Positions 1 through 7,953 are shown, counted from the stretch's first letter. The stretch: DNA of 64,000 bases from JAENWD01 sp963837165 (GCA_963837165.1 CAWIMD010000002.1:1054001-1118000), one strand, 5' to 3'. The notes: a model not told the origin generated them from the sequence alone. Made by a program: numbers and translations.

Positions 1-326
1 CTGATCCCAGCCGCTTTCAACGCGAGGGCCTCTTCCCCGCCGCGCCCGAACAGAAACGGATCCCCGCCCTTCAGGCGCACGACACGCCGGCCGCGCGAGG
101 CCGCGCGAATCATCAGCCGGTTGATCGCGTCCTGGGTCATCGCGTGCCGCCCGCGCCGCTTGCCGACGTAGAACCGGCGCGCCCGCTTCGCAATCCCGAC
201 CACGGCATCCGACACGAGCGCGTCGTACAGCACCAGGTCGGCCCGGCGCAGCAGCGCGACCGCGCGCCGCGTCAGCAGCCCGGGGTCTCCCGGTCCCGCA
301 CCGACGAGCGCGACCCGTGCGCTCAT
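1..326 (-). CDS. cobA: Uroporphyrinogen-III C-methyltransferase (SUMT), 3' end outside window
   Basis: This enzyme methylates uroporphyrinogen III at C2 and C7 with SAM to give precorrin-2, the entry to siroheme, the cofactor of sulfite reductase. About 108 N-terminal residues are visible. They show the glycine-rich start typical of tetrapyrrole methylases (VGAGPGDPGLLT), the DLVLYDALV segment and the LKGGDPFLFGRGGEE motif. The start ATG at 326 overlaps the stop of the preceding dehydrogenase gene by 4 bp (ATGA). It is the last visible gene of a sulfate-assimilation operon, which fits siroheme supply for sulfite reductase. The gene runs off the left edge, so a C-terminal HemD or other fusion cannot be excluded. 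Confidence 0.93.
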   Translation of the reverse strand, partial: MSARVALVGAGPGDPGLLTRRAVALLRRADLVLYDALVSDAVVGIAKRARRFYVGKRRGRHAMTQDAINRLMIRAASRGRRVVRLKGGDPFLFGRGGEEALALKAAGI

Positions 327-904
327 GCGGTCACCTCCTCGGTGCGCGCCGCATACAGCCCGTTGATCGCGGCCAGCAGCAGCGGGCGCCGCTCGTGCAT
401 GGGCACGCCGTCGGCACGCCACGTGCGGCGCAATCGCTCGGCCAGTTGCCTCCACTGGTCGAGGTCGTCCGGCAGCAGCGCCTCGAGGCCCTGCCGCACC
501 AGGCCGGCCAGCGCCGGCGCACGGCCATCGGTGGAGATGGCCACGACGACGCCGCTCTTCCGGACGACGCCGCCCAGGTAGGCCGACGCGTTTGCGGGAT
601 CGTCCACGGCATTGACGAACAGCCGCCGCTTCGCCGCTTCCCCGGCTACCTGCCGGTTGACGTCCGGCGACGCCGCCGCCACCACGAACCAGGCCTCGTC
701 GAGATCCGCGGGCACGAACCCCCGTCGCTCGATCCGGACGCCGGCGTCGACGATCTCGCGCACGACGTCGGGCGCGACGACGACGACCTCGGCGTGCGCG
801 GCGAGCAGCGCGCCAATCTTGGAGGCGGCCACCGGCCCACCGCCGACGACGGTCACGCGGCGGCCGTCCAGCTTCAGAAATGCCGGGAACAGATCGGTGG
901 CCAT
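323..904 (-). CDS. Precorrin-2 dehydrogenase / sirohydrochlorin ferrochelatase-type protein (CysG N-terminal domain)
   Basis: This 193-residue protein matches the N-terminal half of CysG (Met8p/SirC type). It would oxidise precorrin-2 to sirohydrochlorin with NAD+ and possibly insert iron to make siroheme. The Rossmann nucleotide-binding turn VVGGGPVAASK lies near residues 19-29, and a conserved region FVNAVDDPANAS is near 95-106. In this organism the CysG activities are split into separate dehydrogenase and methyltransferase genes. The start ATG at 904 shares one base with the upstream sat-cysC stop (TGATG) and the stop overlaps the cobA start, so translation is probably coupled. Whether it also has ferrochelatase activity cannot be read from the sequence. 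Confidence 0.92.
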   Translation of the reverse strand: MATDLFPAFLKLDGRRVTVVGGGPVAASKIGALLAAHAEVVVVAPDVVREIVDAGVRIERRGFVPADLDEAWFVVAAASPDVNRQVAGEAAKRRLFVNAVDDPANASAYLGGVVRKSGVVVAISTDGRAPALAGLVRQGLEALLPDDLDQWRQLAERLRRTWRADGVPMHERRPLLLAAINGLYAARTEEVTA

Positions 905-2712
905 CAGCGTCCCAGGGCGGCAACCGACGCGCCGCTCGCGGCGAGCGGTGACGCGTCCACCAGGCCGCGGCTGGCGAGCGCCGCGACGATCCGGTCCAGG
1001 CTCTCTTCGACCGACTCGCGATCGGTCCGCACGACCACGTCCGGCCGGTCCGGCGGCTCGTACGGATCCGACACGCCGGTGAAGTTCGCCAGCTCGCCGG
1101 CCAGGGCCTTCTTGTAGAGCCCCTTCACGTCGCGGGCCGCGAGGGCGTCGATGGCCGCGTCCGCGTGCACCTCCACGAAGGGCACGCCGTCACGATCGGC
1201 AGCGGCCCGGATCTCGTCGCGCGTGGCCGCGTAGGGCGAGATGGCGGCGCCAATCGCCACCGCACCGTTTCGCGCCAGCAGCCGCGCGACGAACCCGATG
1301 CGCCGGATGTTCGTGTCGCGATCCTCCTTCGAGAAGCCCAGCCCCTTCGACAGGTGGGTCCGCACCTCGTCGCCGTCGAGAATCTCGACGGGACGCGACG
1401 AGCCGAGCCGCGACCGCAGGGCCTCGGCCAGGGTGCTCTTGCCCGCGCCGGACAGGCCGGTGAACCACACGATGTACCCGCCGCGGGCGTTCCGTGGCGC
1501 GGGTGGGGCCGACGGCGCGGAGCCGGTCGCAGGGGCCGCTGCCGGCTGCTCGCCGGCAGTCCCGACGTAGTGCGCGCGCAGGATCTCGGCGACCTCCGGC
1601 CGCGTGAACTCCGGCGGCAGGTGTCCTCCGGCGCGGAGGATCTCACGCACTCTGGTGCCCGACAGCTCGAGACGGCTCGCGGCGTCGTGCGGGCAGCTCT
1701 TCGTCGACGCCAGCGTGCCGCAGGCCCGGCAAAAGAAGGTCGGATCGAGCTTCAGCGGCGCGACGCCGAGCTCCTCCGCTGTGAACTGATCGAAAATCCG
1801 CTGCGCCGCCAGCGGCTCGTAGTATTTCCCGACGCCGGCGTGGTCGCGCCCGACGATGAGGTGGGTGATGCCGTAGTTCTTGCGCACGAGCGCGTGGAAG
1901 AGCGCCTCGCGCGGGCCGGCGTAGCGCATGGCGGCCGGGAAGGCGGCAAGCAGCGTGCGGTCGCGCGGGTAGTACCGCTCGAGCAGGGCCTGGTAGGCCT
2001 GAAACCGCACCGCGGCAGGCACGTCGTCCTGCTTCGTCTCGCCGACGAGCGGGTGAATGACGAGGCCGTCGGTGACCTCGAGCGCGACCTTGGTCAGGTG
2101 CTCGTGTGCGCGGTGGATCGGGTTGCGTGTCTGGAAGCCGGCGACCGTGCGCCAGCCCAGCGCCTCGATCCTCGCGCGGAGCTCGCGCGGCGACAGGCGA
2201 TAGGCGGCAAACGGCCGATCCTCGCCGAGCGGCAGGACCTTCACCGGACCGCCCACCAGCCGGGTCGGCCGCGCCAGCAGATAGGCGACCCCGGGATGCG
2301 CGGGGTCGTCAGTGCCGTACACGGCACGCGCCTCGGCCTTCGGGTCTCGCGTGAACACGTCGGTGACCGAGATCACGCCCCACCGGCGGCCCTCGCCGTC
2401 GACGAGCGCGCGCTCGTCGCCCGGTGTCACAGATTCGCGTTCGTCCACGGCCAGCGTGAACGGCAGCGGCCAGACCGTTCCGTCGGCCAGGCGCATCCGC
2501 GTGAGCACCGAGGCATAGTCGGCCTCGCCAAGAAAGCCGGTCAGCGGGCTCGCGGCGCCGGTTGCGATGAGCTCCAGATCGGCCTGCTCGCGCGCGTCGA
2601 GATGGAAGACCGGCAGCGTCGCCGCCAGCGCGTCGAGGGCGGGCGCCTCGGCGGCAGGAACGATGCGGTCCACCAGCGTGCCGCCATGGGGTCGTACGGT
2701 CGAGACGCTCAC
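904..2712 (-). CDS. Bifunctional sulfate adenylyltransferase / adenylylsulfate kinase
   Basis: This is a fusion of ATP sulfurylase (residues about 1-385) and APS kinase (about 410-600), joined by an Ala/Pro-rich linker at about 386-410. The sulfurylase part carries the QTRNPIHRAHE nucleotide-binding motif at about 194-204 and VGRDHAGVG at about 287-295. It also has a Cys cluster (C328, C331, C340) as in single-chain Sat enzymes. The kinase part has a P-loop GLSGAGKST at about 419-427. I chose GTG 2712 as start because it overlaps the cysH stop by 4 bp (GTGA), as at the other junctions of this operon; an open frame continues upstream inside cysH. The product makes APS and then PAPS from sulfate and ATP. 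Confidence 0.95.
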   Translation of the reverse strand: MSVSTVRPHGGTLVDRIVPAAEAPALDALAATLPVFHLDAREQADLELIATGAASPLTGFLGEADYASVLTRMRLADGTVWPLPFTLAVDERESVTPGDERALVDGEGRRWGVISVTDVFTRDPKAEARAVYGTDDPAHPGVAYLLARPTRLVGGPVKVLPLGEDRPFAAYRLSPRELRARIEALGWRTVAGFQTRNPIHRAHEHLTKVALEVTDGLVIHPLVGETKQDDVPAAVRFQAYQALLERYYPRDRTLLAAFPAAMRYAGPREALFHALVRKNYGITHLIVGRDHAGVGKYYEPLAAQRIFDQFTAEELGVAPLKLDPTFFCRACGTLASTKSCPHDAASRLELSGTRVREILRAGGHLPPEFTRPEVAEILRAHYVGTAGEQPAAAPATGSAPSAPPAPRNARGGYIVWFTGLSGAGKSTLAEALRSRLGSSRPVEILDGDEVRTHLSKGLGFSKEDRDTNIRRIGFVARLLARNGAVAIGAAISPYAATRDEIRAAADRDGVPFVEVHADAAIDALAARDVKGLYKKALAGELANFTGVSDPYEPPDRPDVVVRTDRESVEESLDRIVAALASRGLVDASPLAASGASVAALGR

Positions 2713-3425
2713 ACTCGCTCTCCTTGTTCGTGAAGGGTCACGGGCGGCAGGTGCAGCCCGCACTCGCGCTTCTCGTGGCCGCGCCAGCGGCCGGCTCTCG
2801 GGTCCTCGCCCTCGGCCACGCGCGTCGTGCACGGCCAGCAGCCGATGCTGGGGTACCCGTCGTCATGGAGTGGATTGTACGGAATTGCGTTGGCGCGAAG
2901 GAACCGCCAGACGTCGCCGCTGGTCCAGCGGACCAGCGGATTCACCTTCAGCAGGTCGTGCTTCCGGCTCCACTCGACCACCGGTGCGGTCGCGCGTTCG
3001 GCCGTCTGGTCGCGCCGGATGGCCGTGATCCACGCGTCGGCGCCCTCGAGCGCCCGTCCGAGCGGCTCCACCTTCCTCAGCCCGCAGCAGCGATCGGGGT
3101 CGCGCGACCAGAGCGCCGCGCCGTGCACGGCGGCCTGCGCGTCCACGGTCTGTCGGGGGCGCACCGCTTCGATGGCGATGCCGTAGCGGTCTTCGAGCCG
3201 CCGCGAGAGCGCGTACGTCTCGTCGAACAGCAGACCCGTGTCGAGCGTGAAGACGTGAATCGGCAGCCGCGCCGACGCGATGAAATGGACGAGCACGCAG
3301 CCCTCGGCGCCAAATCCGGTGCCGAACACGACGCGCCCGTGCTCACGCGCCGCCCACGCCAGGATGCGCTCGGCCGGCCACCCCTCCATGCCCGCGGCGA
3401 GCTCGCGAATCCCGTCGCGGCTCAC
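2709..3425 (-). CDS. cysH: Adenylylsulfate/phosphoadenylylsulfate reductase
   Basis: This 238-residue enzyme reduces activated sulfate to sulfite using thioredoxin-type electrons. The C-terminal ECGLH motif (residues 221-225, catalytic Cys222) is present. It also has the CC...CxxC set (Cys113-Cys114, Cys196 and Cys199) that binds a [4Fe-4S] cluster in the APS-reducing branch of the family, while cluster-free PAPS reductases lack it. That points to APS as substrate or to dual use, despite the APS kinase encoded next door. The GTG start at 3425 overlaps the stop of the TauE gene by 4 bp. Family membership is clear; substrate choice is inferred. Confidence 0.94.
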   Translation of the reverse strand: MSRDGIRELAAGMEGWPAERILAWAAREHGRVVFGTGFGAEGCVLVHFIASARLPIHVFTLDTGLLFDETYALSRRLEDRYGIAIEAVRPRQTVDAQAAVHGAALWSRDPDRCCGLRKVEPLGRALEGADAWITAIRRDQTAERATAPVVEWSRKHDLLKVNPLVRWTSGDVWRFLRANAIPYNPLHDDGYPSIGCWPCTTRVAEGEDPRAGRWRGHEKRECGLHLPPVTLHEQGERV

Positions 3426-4174
3426 CGCTGCCCTCCGGCCAGCTGCAGGCCCACCGCGACCAGCGTGGCGGCCAGGCATCCGCGCAGCACGCGCTGCGGC
3501 ATGACCGTCGCCAGGTTGGCCCCGACGATCACGCCGGGAACGGCGCCGACGAGCACGTTTGCCGTGAGCGCGAGATCCACGCGGCCGGCCATGTAGTGGC
3601 CCAGGCCGGCGACCAGCGAGAGGATCAGCGCGTGCAGCAGGTCGGTGCCGACCATCGTCGACGCGCCCAGCGGGAACCAGAGCACGAGGGCCGCCATGAG
3701 CAGCGACCCGCTGCCGACGCTGGTCATGGCCAGCAACAGGCCGATCGCGAAGCCGATTCCGGCAGTCGCGGCGCGACTCGGCATCGGCGGGACCGGCCTG
3801 ACAGGCCGTACGAGGTGAAACACCGTCACGACGCCGACCACGATGAGGGTGGCGCCAAGCGCCTGCCGGAGCAGGTGGTCGATGGCGTCTTGCGGAATCA
3901 GCGATAACAGGAAGAGCCCCAGGACGACGCCCGGCACCGATCCGGCCGCCAGGCGGCGTACCACCGTCCAGTCCACGGCGCCGCGGGCCACGTAGAAGCC
4001 GCCCCCGACCATCTTCACGACGGCCGCGATGAGCACGTCGGAGCCCACGGCCACGCGCGCAGGCACGCCGAGCACGAGCACGAGCGCCGGCGTCAGGAGC
4101 GACGCGCCGCCCGTCGAGGTCAGCCCCACGACGAGGCCGACGAACGAGCCGAGGATTGCCGTGGTCAGATCCAC
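3422..4174 (-). CDS. TauE/SafE-family membrane permease (sulfite/sulfonate export or anion uptake)
   Basis: This integral membrane protein of about 250 residues has the hydrophobic profile of TauE/SafE (PF01925) transporters. Two internally similar halves each carry a Gly/Ser-rich segment: VGLTSTGGASLLTPAL near the N-terminus and AMTSVGSGSLLMAAL in the middle. I selected GTG 4174 because AGGAGG lies four bases upstream and the transporter starts directly after it; an open frame reaches back to 4249. It heads the cysH-sat-cysG-cobA operon, so a role in moving sulfite, sulfate or another sulfur oxyanion is likely. Direction of transport cannot be told. It lies directly downstream of the polycysteine leader and terminator. 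Confidence 0.88.
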   Translation of the reverse strand: MDLTTAILGSFVGLVVGLTSTGGASLLTPALVLVLGVPARVAVGSDVLIAAVVKMVGGGFYVARGAVDWTVVRRLAAGSVPGVVLGLFLLSLIPQDAIDHLLRQALGATLIVVGVVTVFHLVRPVRPVPPMPSRAATAGIGFAIGLLLAMTSVGSGSLLMAALVLWFPLGASTMVGTDLLHALILSLVAGLGHYMAGRVDLALTANVLVGAVPGVIVGANLATVMPQRVLRGCLAATLVAVGLQLAGGQR

Positions 4175-4282
4175 GGGGCCTCCTCGGGACGGGCACGCGA
4201 GAGGTTCGGGCGGTGCGGCGACGACATCGGCAATCTCCAGACAGACCATCGGGGCCGCACCGGAATGGGGCGGCCCGGAAAC

Positions 4283-4318
4283 GGAAAAGGCCCGGAAGGT
4301 TCAAGCCTCCCGGGCCTT
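4283..4318 (-). terminator. Intrinsic terminator-like hairpin between Cys leader and sulfur operon
   Basis: On the minus strand a 13-bp stem (arms 4318-4306 and 4299-4287, one G-U wobble) closes a 6-base loop and is followed by a short T run (TTTTCC). The stem is perfect only on the minus strand, so it is oriented to stop transcription entering the TauE-cysH operon. A second hairpin (GGCCGC...GCGGCC, about 4252-4275) follows it. Confidence 0.72.
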
Positions 4319-4343
4319 CAGGTCGTCTGCGTGTGCCGGTGTG

Positions 4344-4442
4344 TCAGCGTGTGGCTGTCCGGCGCGGGCGAAGACCTGCGGCGCGGGGGCCCTTCCGGGC
4401 CTCGCGACAACAACAACAGGTCATGCGCATCCGCGTGGTCAT
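4344..4442 (-). CDS. Polycysteine leader peptide (32 codons), putative cysteine attenuator
   Basis: A short frame begins at ATG 4442, with further in-frame ATGs at 4430 and 4424, and stops at TGA 4344. It encodes a peptide starting MTTRMRMTCCCCREARK. Four consecutive TGT cysteine codons occupy 4407-4418; such a run is rare by chance in a GC-rich genome. It lies just downstream of a good promoter and just upstream of a terminator-like hairpin, before the sulfate-assimilation operon. No strong ribosome binding site is visible. The 13 bases after the Cys run (4391-4403) nearly duplicate the 5' arm of the terminator and can pair with its 3' arm. By analogy with amino-acid leader peptides and mycobacterial polycysteine leaders, I infer cysteine sensing. 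Confidence 0.7.
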   Translation of the reverse strand: MTTRMRMTCCCCREARKGPRAAGLRPRRTATR

Positions 4443-4459
4443 GGAATCTGGCGTGTAGC

Positions 4460-4477
4460 GCGGCCCTTCAGGGCCGC
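4460..4477 (-). other. 5'-UTR hairpin upstream of the Cys leader
   Basis: A 7-bp perfect stem GCGGCCC-TGAA-GGGCCGC lies between the predicted transcription start and the leader ATG. A second small hairpin, GGCCC-GGAA-GGGCC, follows the Cys codons. Both could take part in alternative pairings of the leader RNA. Confidence 0.5.
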
Positions 4478-4490
4478 AAAATTCCCCACC

Positions 4491-4520
4491 AGTAGACGAC
4501 GGGACGGGGCCGGCTGTCAA
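4491..4520 (-). promoter_or_regulatory. Sigma70-type promoter of the sulfur assimilation operon
   Basis: On the minus strand TTGACA (4520-4515) is followed after 18 bp by TCTACT (4496-4491). The -35 is a perfect consensus and the -10 matches 4 of 6. The expected transcription start near 4484 leaves about 40 nt before the leader ATG and about 310 nt before the TauE start, which is room for an attenuator. Confidence 0.6.
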
Positions 4521-4655
4521 CCACGGCCGTGGGGCATGACGGTAATGCGTGGAACAGATGGGAGCCGGGGAATGGGGCGGCGGCTCGCTCGCGATGAGCG
4601 GCGGGTCCGTGGTATGAGAGGAACACGGTGCCCCGCCAGCCATATCGGAGTCCCC

Positions 4656-5642
4656 GTGCTTCAGCATCTTGCACGCGCGGTCATTGGCGCGAGTGTCATT
4701 GGACTGCCCGTCTCCGTGGTGTGCCAGCAGCCGGTGTTTCGCGGCACGGGCGATGCCGTTCGCGTCTTCGTCACGGTCACGGACCACGACGGCCGGCTCG
4801 TCACCACGCTCAGCCGCGATGACTTCGAGGTCCGCGACGAGGGCAAGCCGCAGCCACTCACGATCTTCGACAACAGGGCTCAGCCGATCCGTCTGATCGT
4901 CCTGCTCGACGTCTCGGGGAGCATGGCAGGCAATCTGCCCCTGCTCCGCGCGGCGGCTGGGCAGCTCGTCGCGCGGCTGGATCCGCTCGATCGCGCGCGC
5001 ATCGGCAGCTTCGGGCGTGCGGTCACGATCGGCCCGGCGTTCACGCGCGACGCCGACGAGCTCGAGCGCGCGCTGCCCGAGACGATCGAGCCCGACGCGC
5101 CGACGCCGCTCTGGCGCGCCGTGGACGAGGCCCTGAAGGCCTTCGACGCCGCCGACCCGGCACGGCGGGTCATTCTGGTGCTGAGTGACGGCAAGGATAG
5201 CGGTCCCGTCAGCTTCCGCCAGCGGTGGGTGAGCCCGGCCGAGATCATCGACAGCGCGCGAAACGCCGATGTGATGATCTACGGCATCGGCATGCGCAGC
5301 CGTCCGCTCGAGCCGCGCATGCCGGGGATCGGCGCGGCCGGCCTGCAGGCGATGCTGACCGCCGACCTCCCCGATCCGGGCCTGGCGCGCGTGGCGGAGG
5401 AGAGCGGCGGCGGATACCTCGAAATCCGTTTCGGGCAGGATCTGGGCGCCGCCTTCAGTGCGGTGGTCGAGGAGCTGCACGGCCAGTATCTGCTGGGATT
5501 CGCGCCGCCGAGACGCGACGGCAAGGTGCACAAGATCGAGGTGCGCGTGGCCCGTCGCGGAGCCAAGCCGCGCGCGAGGAAGACCTACACCGCGCCCTCG
5601 GACAAGGCTGAACCAAGAACGCCGGACTCCCGATTCCCCTAG
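4656..5642 (+). CDS. Secreted VWFA-related Acidobacterial domain protein
   Basis: This protein of about 328 residues has an N-terminal hydrophobic signal (HLARAVIGASVIGLPVSVV), then a von Willebrand factor A-type domain. The intact MIDAS motif DVSGS (in LIVLLDVSGSMAG) is followed by VILVLSDGKDSG. This matches the VWFA-related family abundant in Acidobacteriota, whose function is unknown; such domains usually bind proteins in a metal-dependent way. I chose GTG 4656 because GGAG lies six bases upstream and the signal peptide starts there; ATG 4614 in the same frame is the alternative. The gene diverges from the sulfur operon, so 4443-4655 is a shared regulatory region. Confidence 0.85.
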   Translation: MLQHLARAVIGASVIGLPVSVVCQQPVFRGTGDAVRVFVTVTDHDGRLVTTLSRDDFEVRDEGKPQPLTIFDNRAQPIRLIVLLDVSGSMAGNLPLLRAAAGQLVARLDPLDRARIGSFGRAVTIGPAFTRDADELERALPETIEPDAPTPLWRAVDEALKAFDAADPARRVILVLSDGKDSGPVSFRQRWVSPAEIIDSARNADVMIYGIGMRSRPLEPRMPGIGAAGLQAMLTADLPDPGLARVAEESGGGYLEIRFGQDLGAAFSAVVEELHGQYLLGFAPPRRDGKVHKIEVRVARRGAKPRARKTYTAPSDKAEPRTPDSRFP

Positions 5643-5667
5643 GCCGACGAGGGTTGACCGGCGGCGT

Positions 5668-6114
5668 CTACGCTTCGATCACGGCCAGTGACTCGGCGGA
5701 GGCGCCAAGCACCGCCGCAACCGGAATCGTCCGGTCGAACGTCGCCAGGCAGCCCTGCCTCGACGTGGCGAGCCCGAGCAGGTAGATATCGGTCACCTGG
5801 CGGTGTCCTGCCAGGAACTGCGGCGCGAACAGCCGCTCGTCGGCGAGCGACGCGGCGGCAGGCCAGAACTCGTGGTGACCGCTGGCGCAGAACTTCCGCA
5901 GCGCTCCCATCAGCACGACGGGCCGCCGATCCGTCAGACCGTACGCCGGGTTCGAGAGCACGCGCACGAAGCCGTTCTCCGTGACCGGACACGTGGCCCA
6001 GCCGGCCGACCGTGCGTCAGCGAACCAGTCGTGCGCCAGCTCGTGATGGACGTGGTCCGGGTCGAACAGCGCCACGAGGACGTTCACGTCGAGCAACGCG
6101 ACGCGGCCGCCCAC
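5668..6114 (-). CDS. VapC-type PIN-domain toxin
   Basis: This 148-residue PIN-domain ribonuclease is of the type-II toxin class and resembles the PIN subfamily numerous in Mycobacterium tuberculosis. Acidic active-site residues are visible in LLDVNVLVALFD (first Asp), TENGFVRVLSN (Glu), VTDIYLLGLA (Asp) and LATFDRTIP (Asp). VapC toxins usually cleave tRNA or rRNA and are neutralised by the cognate antitoxin. The GTG start at 6114 lies 4 bp after the antitoxin stop, giving a two-gene unit on the minus strand. RNA target unknown. Confidence 0.87.
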   Translation of the reverse strand: MGGRVALLDVNVLVALFDPDHVHHELAHDWFADARSAGWATCPVTENGFVRVLSNPAYGLTDRRPVVLMGALRKFCASGHHEFWPAAASLADERLFAPQFLAGHRQVTDIYLLGLATSRQGCLATFDRTIPVAAVLGASAESLAVIEA

Positions 6115-6118
6115 CCGG

Positions 6119-6352
6119 TCACTCCTCGGCGTCGCGCAGCGCGTTGACCAGCTTCATGGTGGATCGCCGGCCGCCTGCCGGGCGCCGCGGCAGCAGCGGC
6201 ACACCGTTCCGCGTCCGACCCGCCCGTGTCGGAGTGGCCAGGCCCTGCCGGGCCAGGTCCGACAGCACCTGGCCGGCGGTCAGGCCGCGAGCCGCCGCGA
6301 GCTCCTTGGCGGCCTGCAGGACGTCGTCGGCGATGTCGAGCGTGGTGCGCAT
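6119..6352 (-). CDS. VapB-type antitoxin
   Basis: This small 77-residue protein begins MRTTLDIADDVLQAAKELA, the pattern of ribbon-helix-helix antitoxins that pair with PIN toxins. The N-terminal part should bind DNA as a dimer and repress its own promoter, while the basic C-terminal stretch would wrap the toxin. I chose ATG 6352 because homologous antitoxins start at this motif; an open frame continues upstream without homology. Its stop lies 4 bp before the VapC start. Confidence 0.85.
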   Translation of the reverse strand: MRTTLDIADDVLQAAKELAAARGLTAGQVLSDLARQGLATPTRAGRTRNGVPLLPRRPAGGRRSTMKLVNALRDAEE

Positions 6353-6453
6353 GTGCGCCGAATCATCACGCATCACGCATCTGATGTCAACGCCTGCGGC
6401 AAGGGCCTCGACGCCCGGCTCGTCCGGCCCTACCATCGATCCAGCAGGGCACC

Positions 6454-7836
6454 ATGCTCTCCCGCCGCCGATTTCTGGCCACGCTGGCCGCGTCGCTGAC
6501 CGCAGGCCGCGGCGCGCTCCATGCCGGTCCGCGCTCCCCGGCGTGGCACACGCCCGTTCCCGAGGCGGGCTGGGGGTACGGACAGGCGTTCGGCCTGGCC
6601 GTACGCCAGAACCGCCGCCTCCCCGAGGGGCTGCCACCCTCGCTGCCGAGAGCGGTCCCGCGGCTGCCGCCGCTGGACGCCGCGCAGACCGGCCGGCTCC
6701 TGCGCGCCCGGTTCCCCGATCTGAAACAGCGATTCCTGTTCGAGTACTACCCGTGGTACGGCAACAACCCCTGGCGGCACTGGAACCAGTGGGACCGCGT
6801 CCCTCCGTACGACCTGGCGGTGACGTCCGTGCCGGCTCTCGGCCCGTACGATTCCCGCGACCCCGCCGTCGTCGAACGGCACGCCCGCTGGATCGCGGAG
6901 GCCGGCGTCGGGGGCGTGAACATCAGCTGGTGGGGCCGTGGGAGCTGGGAAGACCTCGCGACGCCGCTCGTGATGGACGTCATGCGCGATCACGGCCTCA
7001 AGGTGGCGTTCCACCTCGAGCCGTACAACGATTCGCGCACCGAAAACTACGCCGGCGACATCCAGTACCTGCTGCGTGAGTACGGCGACAAGCGGCGGTG
7101 GGACTGCTTCCTGCTCCTGCGGGACGCCGGCGGCAGGGAAGTGCCGGTCTTCAAGTCGTTCGCGACCCTGCTGCCACAGACCTCGACCGACTGTCACGGC
7201 GTCACGTCCCGTGTGGCGCTCTGGCGTCCCGACGGAACGTGGCGCCGTCAGACGGACACGGTACGCGACACGTTCCGAGGCGACTTCGACCGGATCTACC
7301 TGCTCGCCGACTCCGGCGCGCTGGACCACGTCCAGGTCTGCGGCTTCGACGGCATCGCGATGTACGACAGCTTTCTCAGACCGACGCGGTGGCCGGATCT
7401 GGCAAAGGCCTGCCGCGACTTCCACCTCGTGTACTCGTTCAACATCAACTCGGGATTCGACGGCATCGCCCAGCGCAACGTGCCGGCGGACTCCTGTTAT
7501 CGGCCGACCCCGTTCGAGCCGCCGGCCAACCTCGATTTCACCGATCCGGACCAGCGGGAGCTGGCGCGCCGGCTGTCGGAACACCGCATGGAGGAATCGT
7601 TCCGGGCCACGCTGATCGTGCAGACCGACCCGGCGCTGACCGACACCGGCGACGGCTTCTTCCTCGTCTACATCAACTCGTTCAACGAGTGGCACGAGGG
7701 CACGGCGATGGAGCCGGCGCGCGATCACGCGGCGCTGCTGCCGCAGGAGTCGCCGTACGGCTACCACAACGCCGCCCAGGGCAACTACCGGCTGGCGTAC
7801 CTCACCGAACGGCTGGGCGAACTGCTCGCCGGTTAA
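6454..7836 (+). CDS. Glycoside hydrolase family 99-like protein (endo-alpha-mannosidase type), secreted
   Basis: This 460-residue protein has a twin-arginine-like signal (SRRRFLATLAASLTAG) and motifs of GH99/GH71-like enzymes. These are FEYYPWYGNNPWRHW, VGGVNISWWGRG, HLEPYNDSR and INSFNEWHEGTAMEP; the last holds the conserved Glu region of GH99. GH99 enzymes cleave alpha-1,2-mannosidic bonds inside glycans through an epoxide-type mechanism, but bacterial members are diverse, so substrate is uncertain. The protein is probably exported. The gene diverges from VapBC, and its stop is followed at once by a GATCCCCA repeat array shared with the converging amidohydrolase gene. Confidence 0.8.
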   Translation: MLSRRRFLATLAASLTAGRGALHAGPRSPAWHTPVPEAGWGYGQAFGLAVRQNRRLPEGLPPSLPRAVPRLPPLDAAQTGRLLRARFPDLKQRFLFEYYPWYGNNPWRHWNQWDRVPPYDLAVTSVPALGPYDSRDPAVVERHARWIAEAGVGGVNISWWGRGSWEDLATPLVMDVMRDHGLKVAFHLEPYNDSRTENYAGDIQYLLREYGDKRRWDCFLLLRDAGGREVPVFKSFATLLPQTSTDCHGVTSRVALWRPDGTWRRQTDTVRDTFRGDFDRIYLLADSGALDHVQVCGFDGIAMYDSFLRPTRWPDLAKACRDFHLVYSFNINSGFDGIAQRNVPADSCYRPTPFEPPANLDFTDPDQRELARRLSEHRMEESFRATLIVQTDPALTDTGDGFFLVYINSFNEWHEGTAMEPARDHAALLPQESPYGYHNAAQGNYRLAYLTERLGELLAG

Positions 7837-7953
7837 TCCCCAGCCCCCCAGATCCCCAGATCCCCAGCCCCCCAGATCCCCAGATCCCCAGATCCCCAGA
7901 TCCCCAGATCCCCAGATCCCCAGATCCCCAGATCCCCAGATCCCCAGATCCCC
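7837..7953. repeat. GATCCCCA octamer tandem array between convergent genes
   Basis: About 14 copies of an 8-bp unit GATCCCCA (some variants with CAGCCCCC) fill the whole gap between the GH99-like stop and the amidohydrolase stop. The amidohydrolase TAG lies directly at the array edge. There are no spacers, so this is a short tandem repeat and not CRISPR. Confidence 0.95.

Noticed and set aside
1165..2733. Long plus-strand frame opposite sat-cysC
   Set aside because: Arg/Gln-rich antisense shadow in a GC-rich genome with no family motif; the minus strand has clear enzyme signatures.
904..2832. Upstream extension of sat-cysC to 2832
   Set aside because: Lies inside cysH; the GTG at 2712 overlaps the cysH stop in the same GTGA style as the cysH start.
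4283..4500. SAM riboswitch upstream of the sulfur operon
   Set aside because: No recognisable SAM-I or SAM-II pattern; the Cys-codon ORF plus simple hairpins explains the region better.
4344..5531. Cys-rich segment as the C-terminus of a 395-codon minus-strand protein
   Set aside because: That frame is antisense to the VWFA gene and crosses the predicted promoter; no homology upstream of 4442.
7837..7953. Tandem arrays as CRISPR
   Set aside because: Units are 7-9 bp, directly abutting, without spacers; no cas genes nearby.
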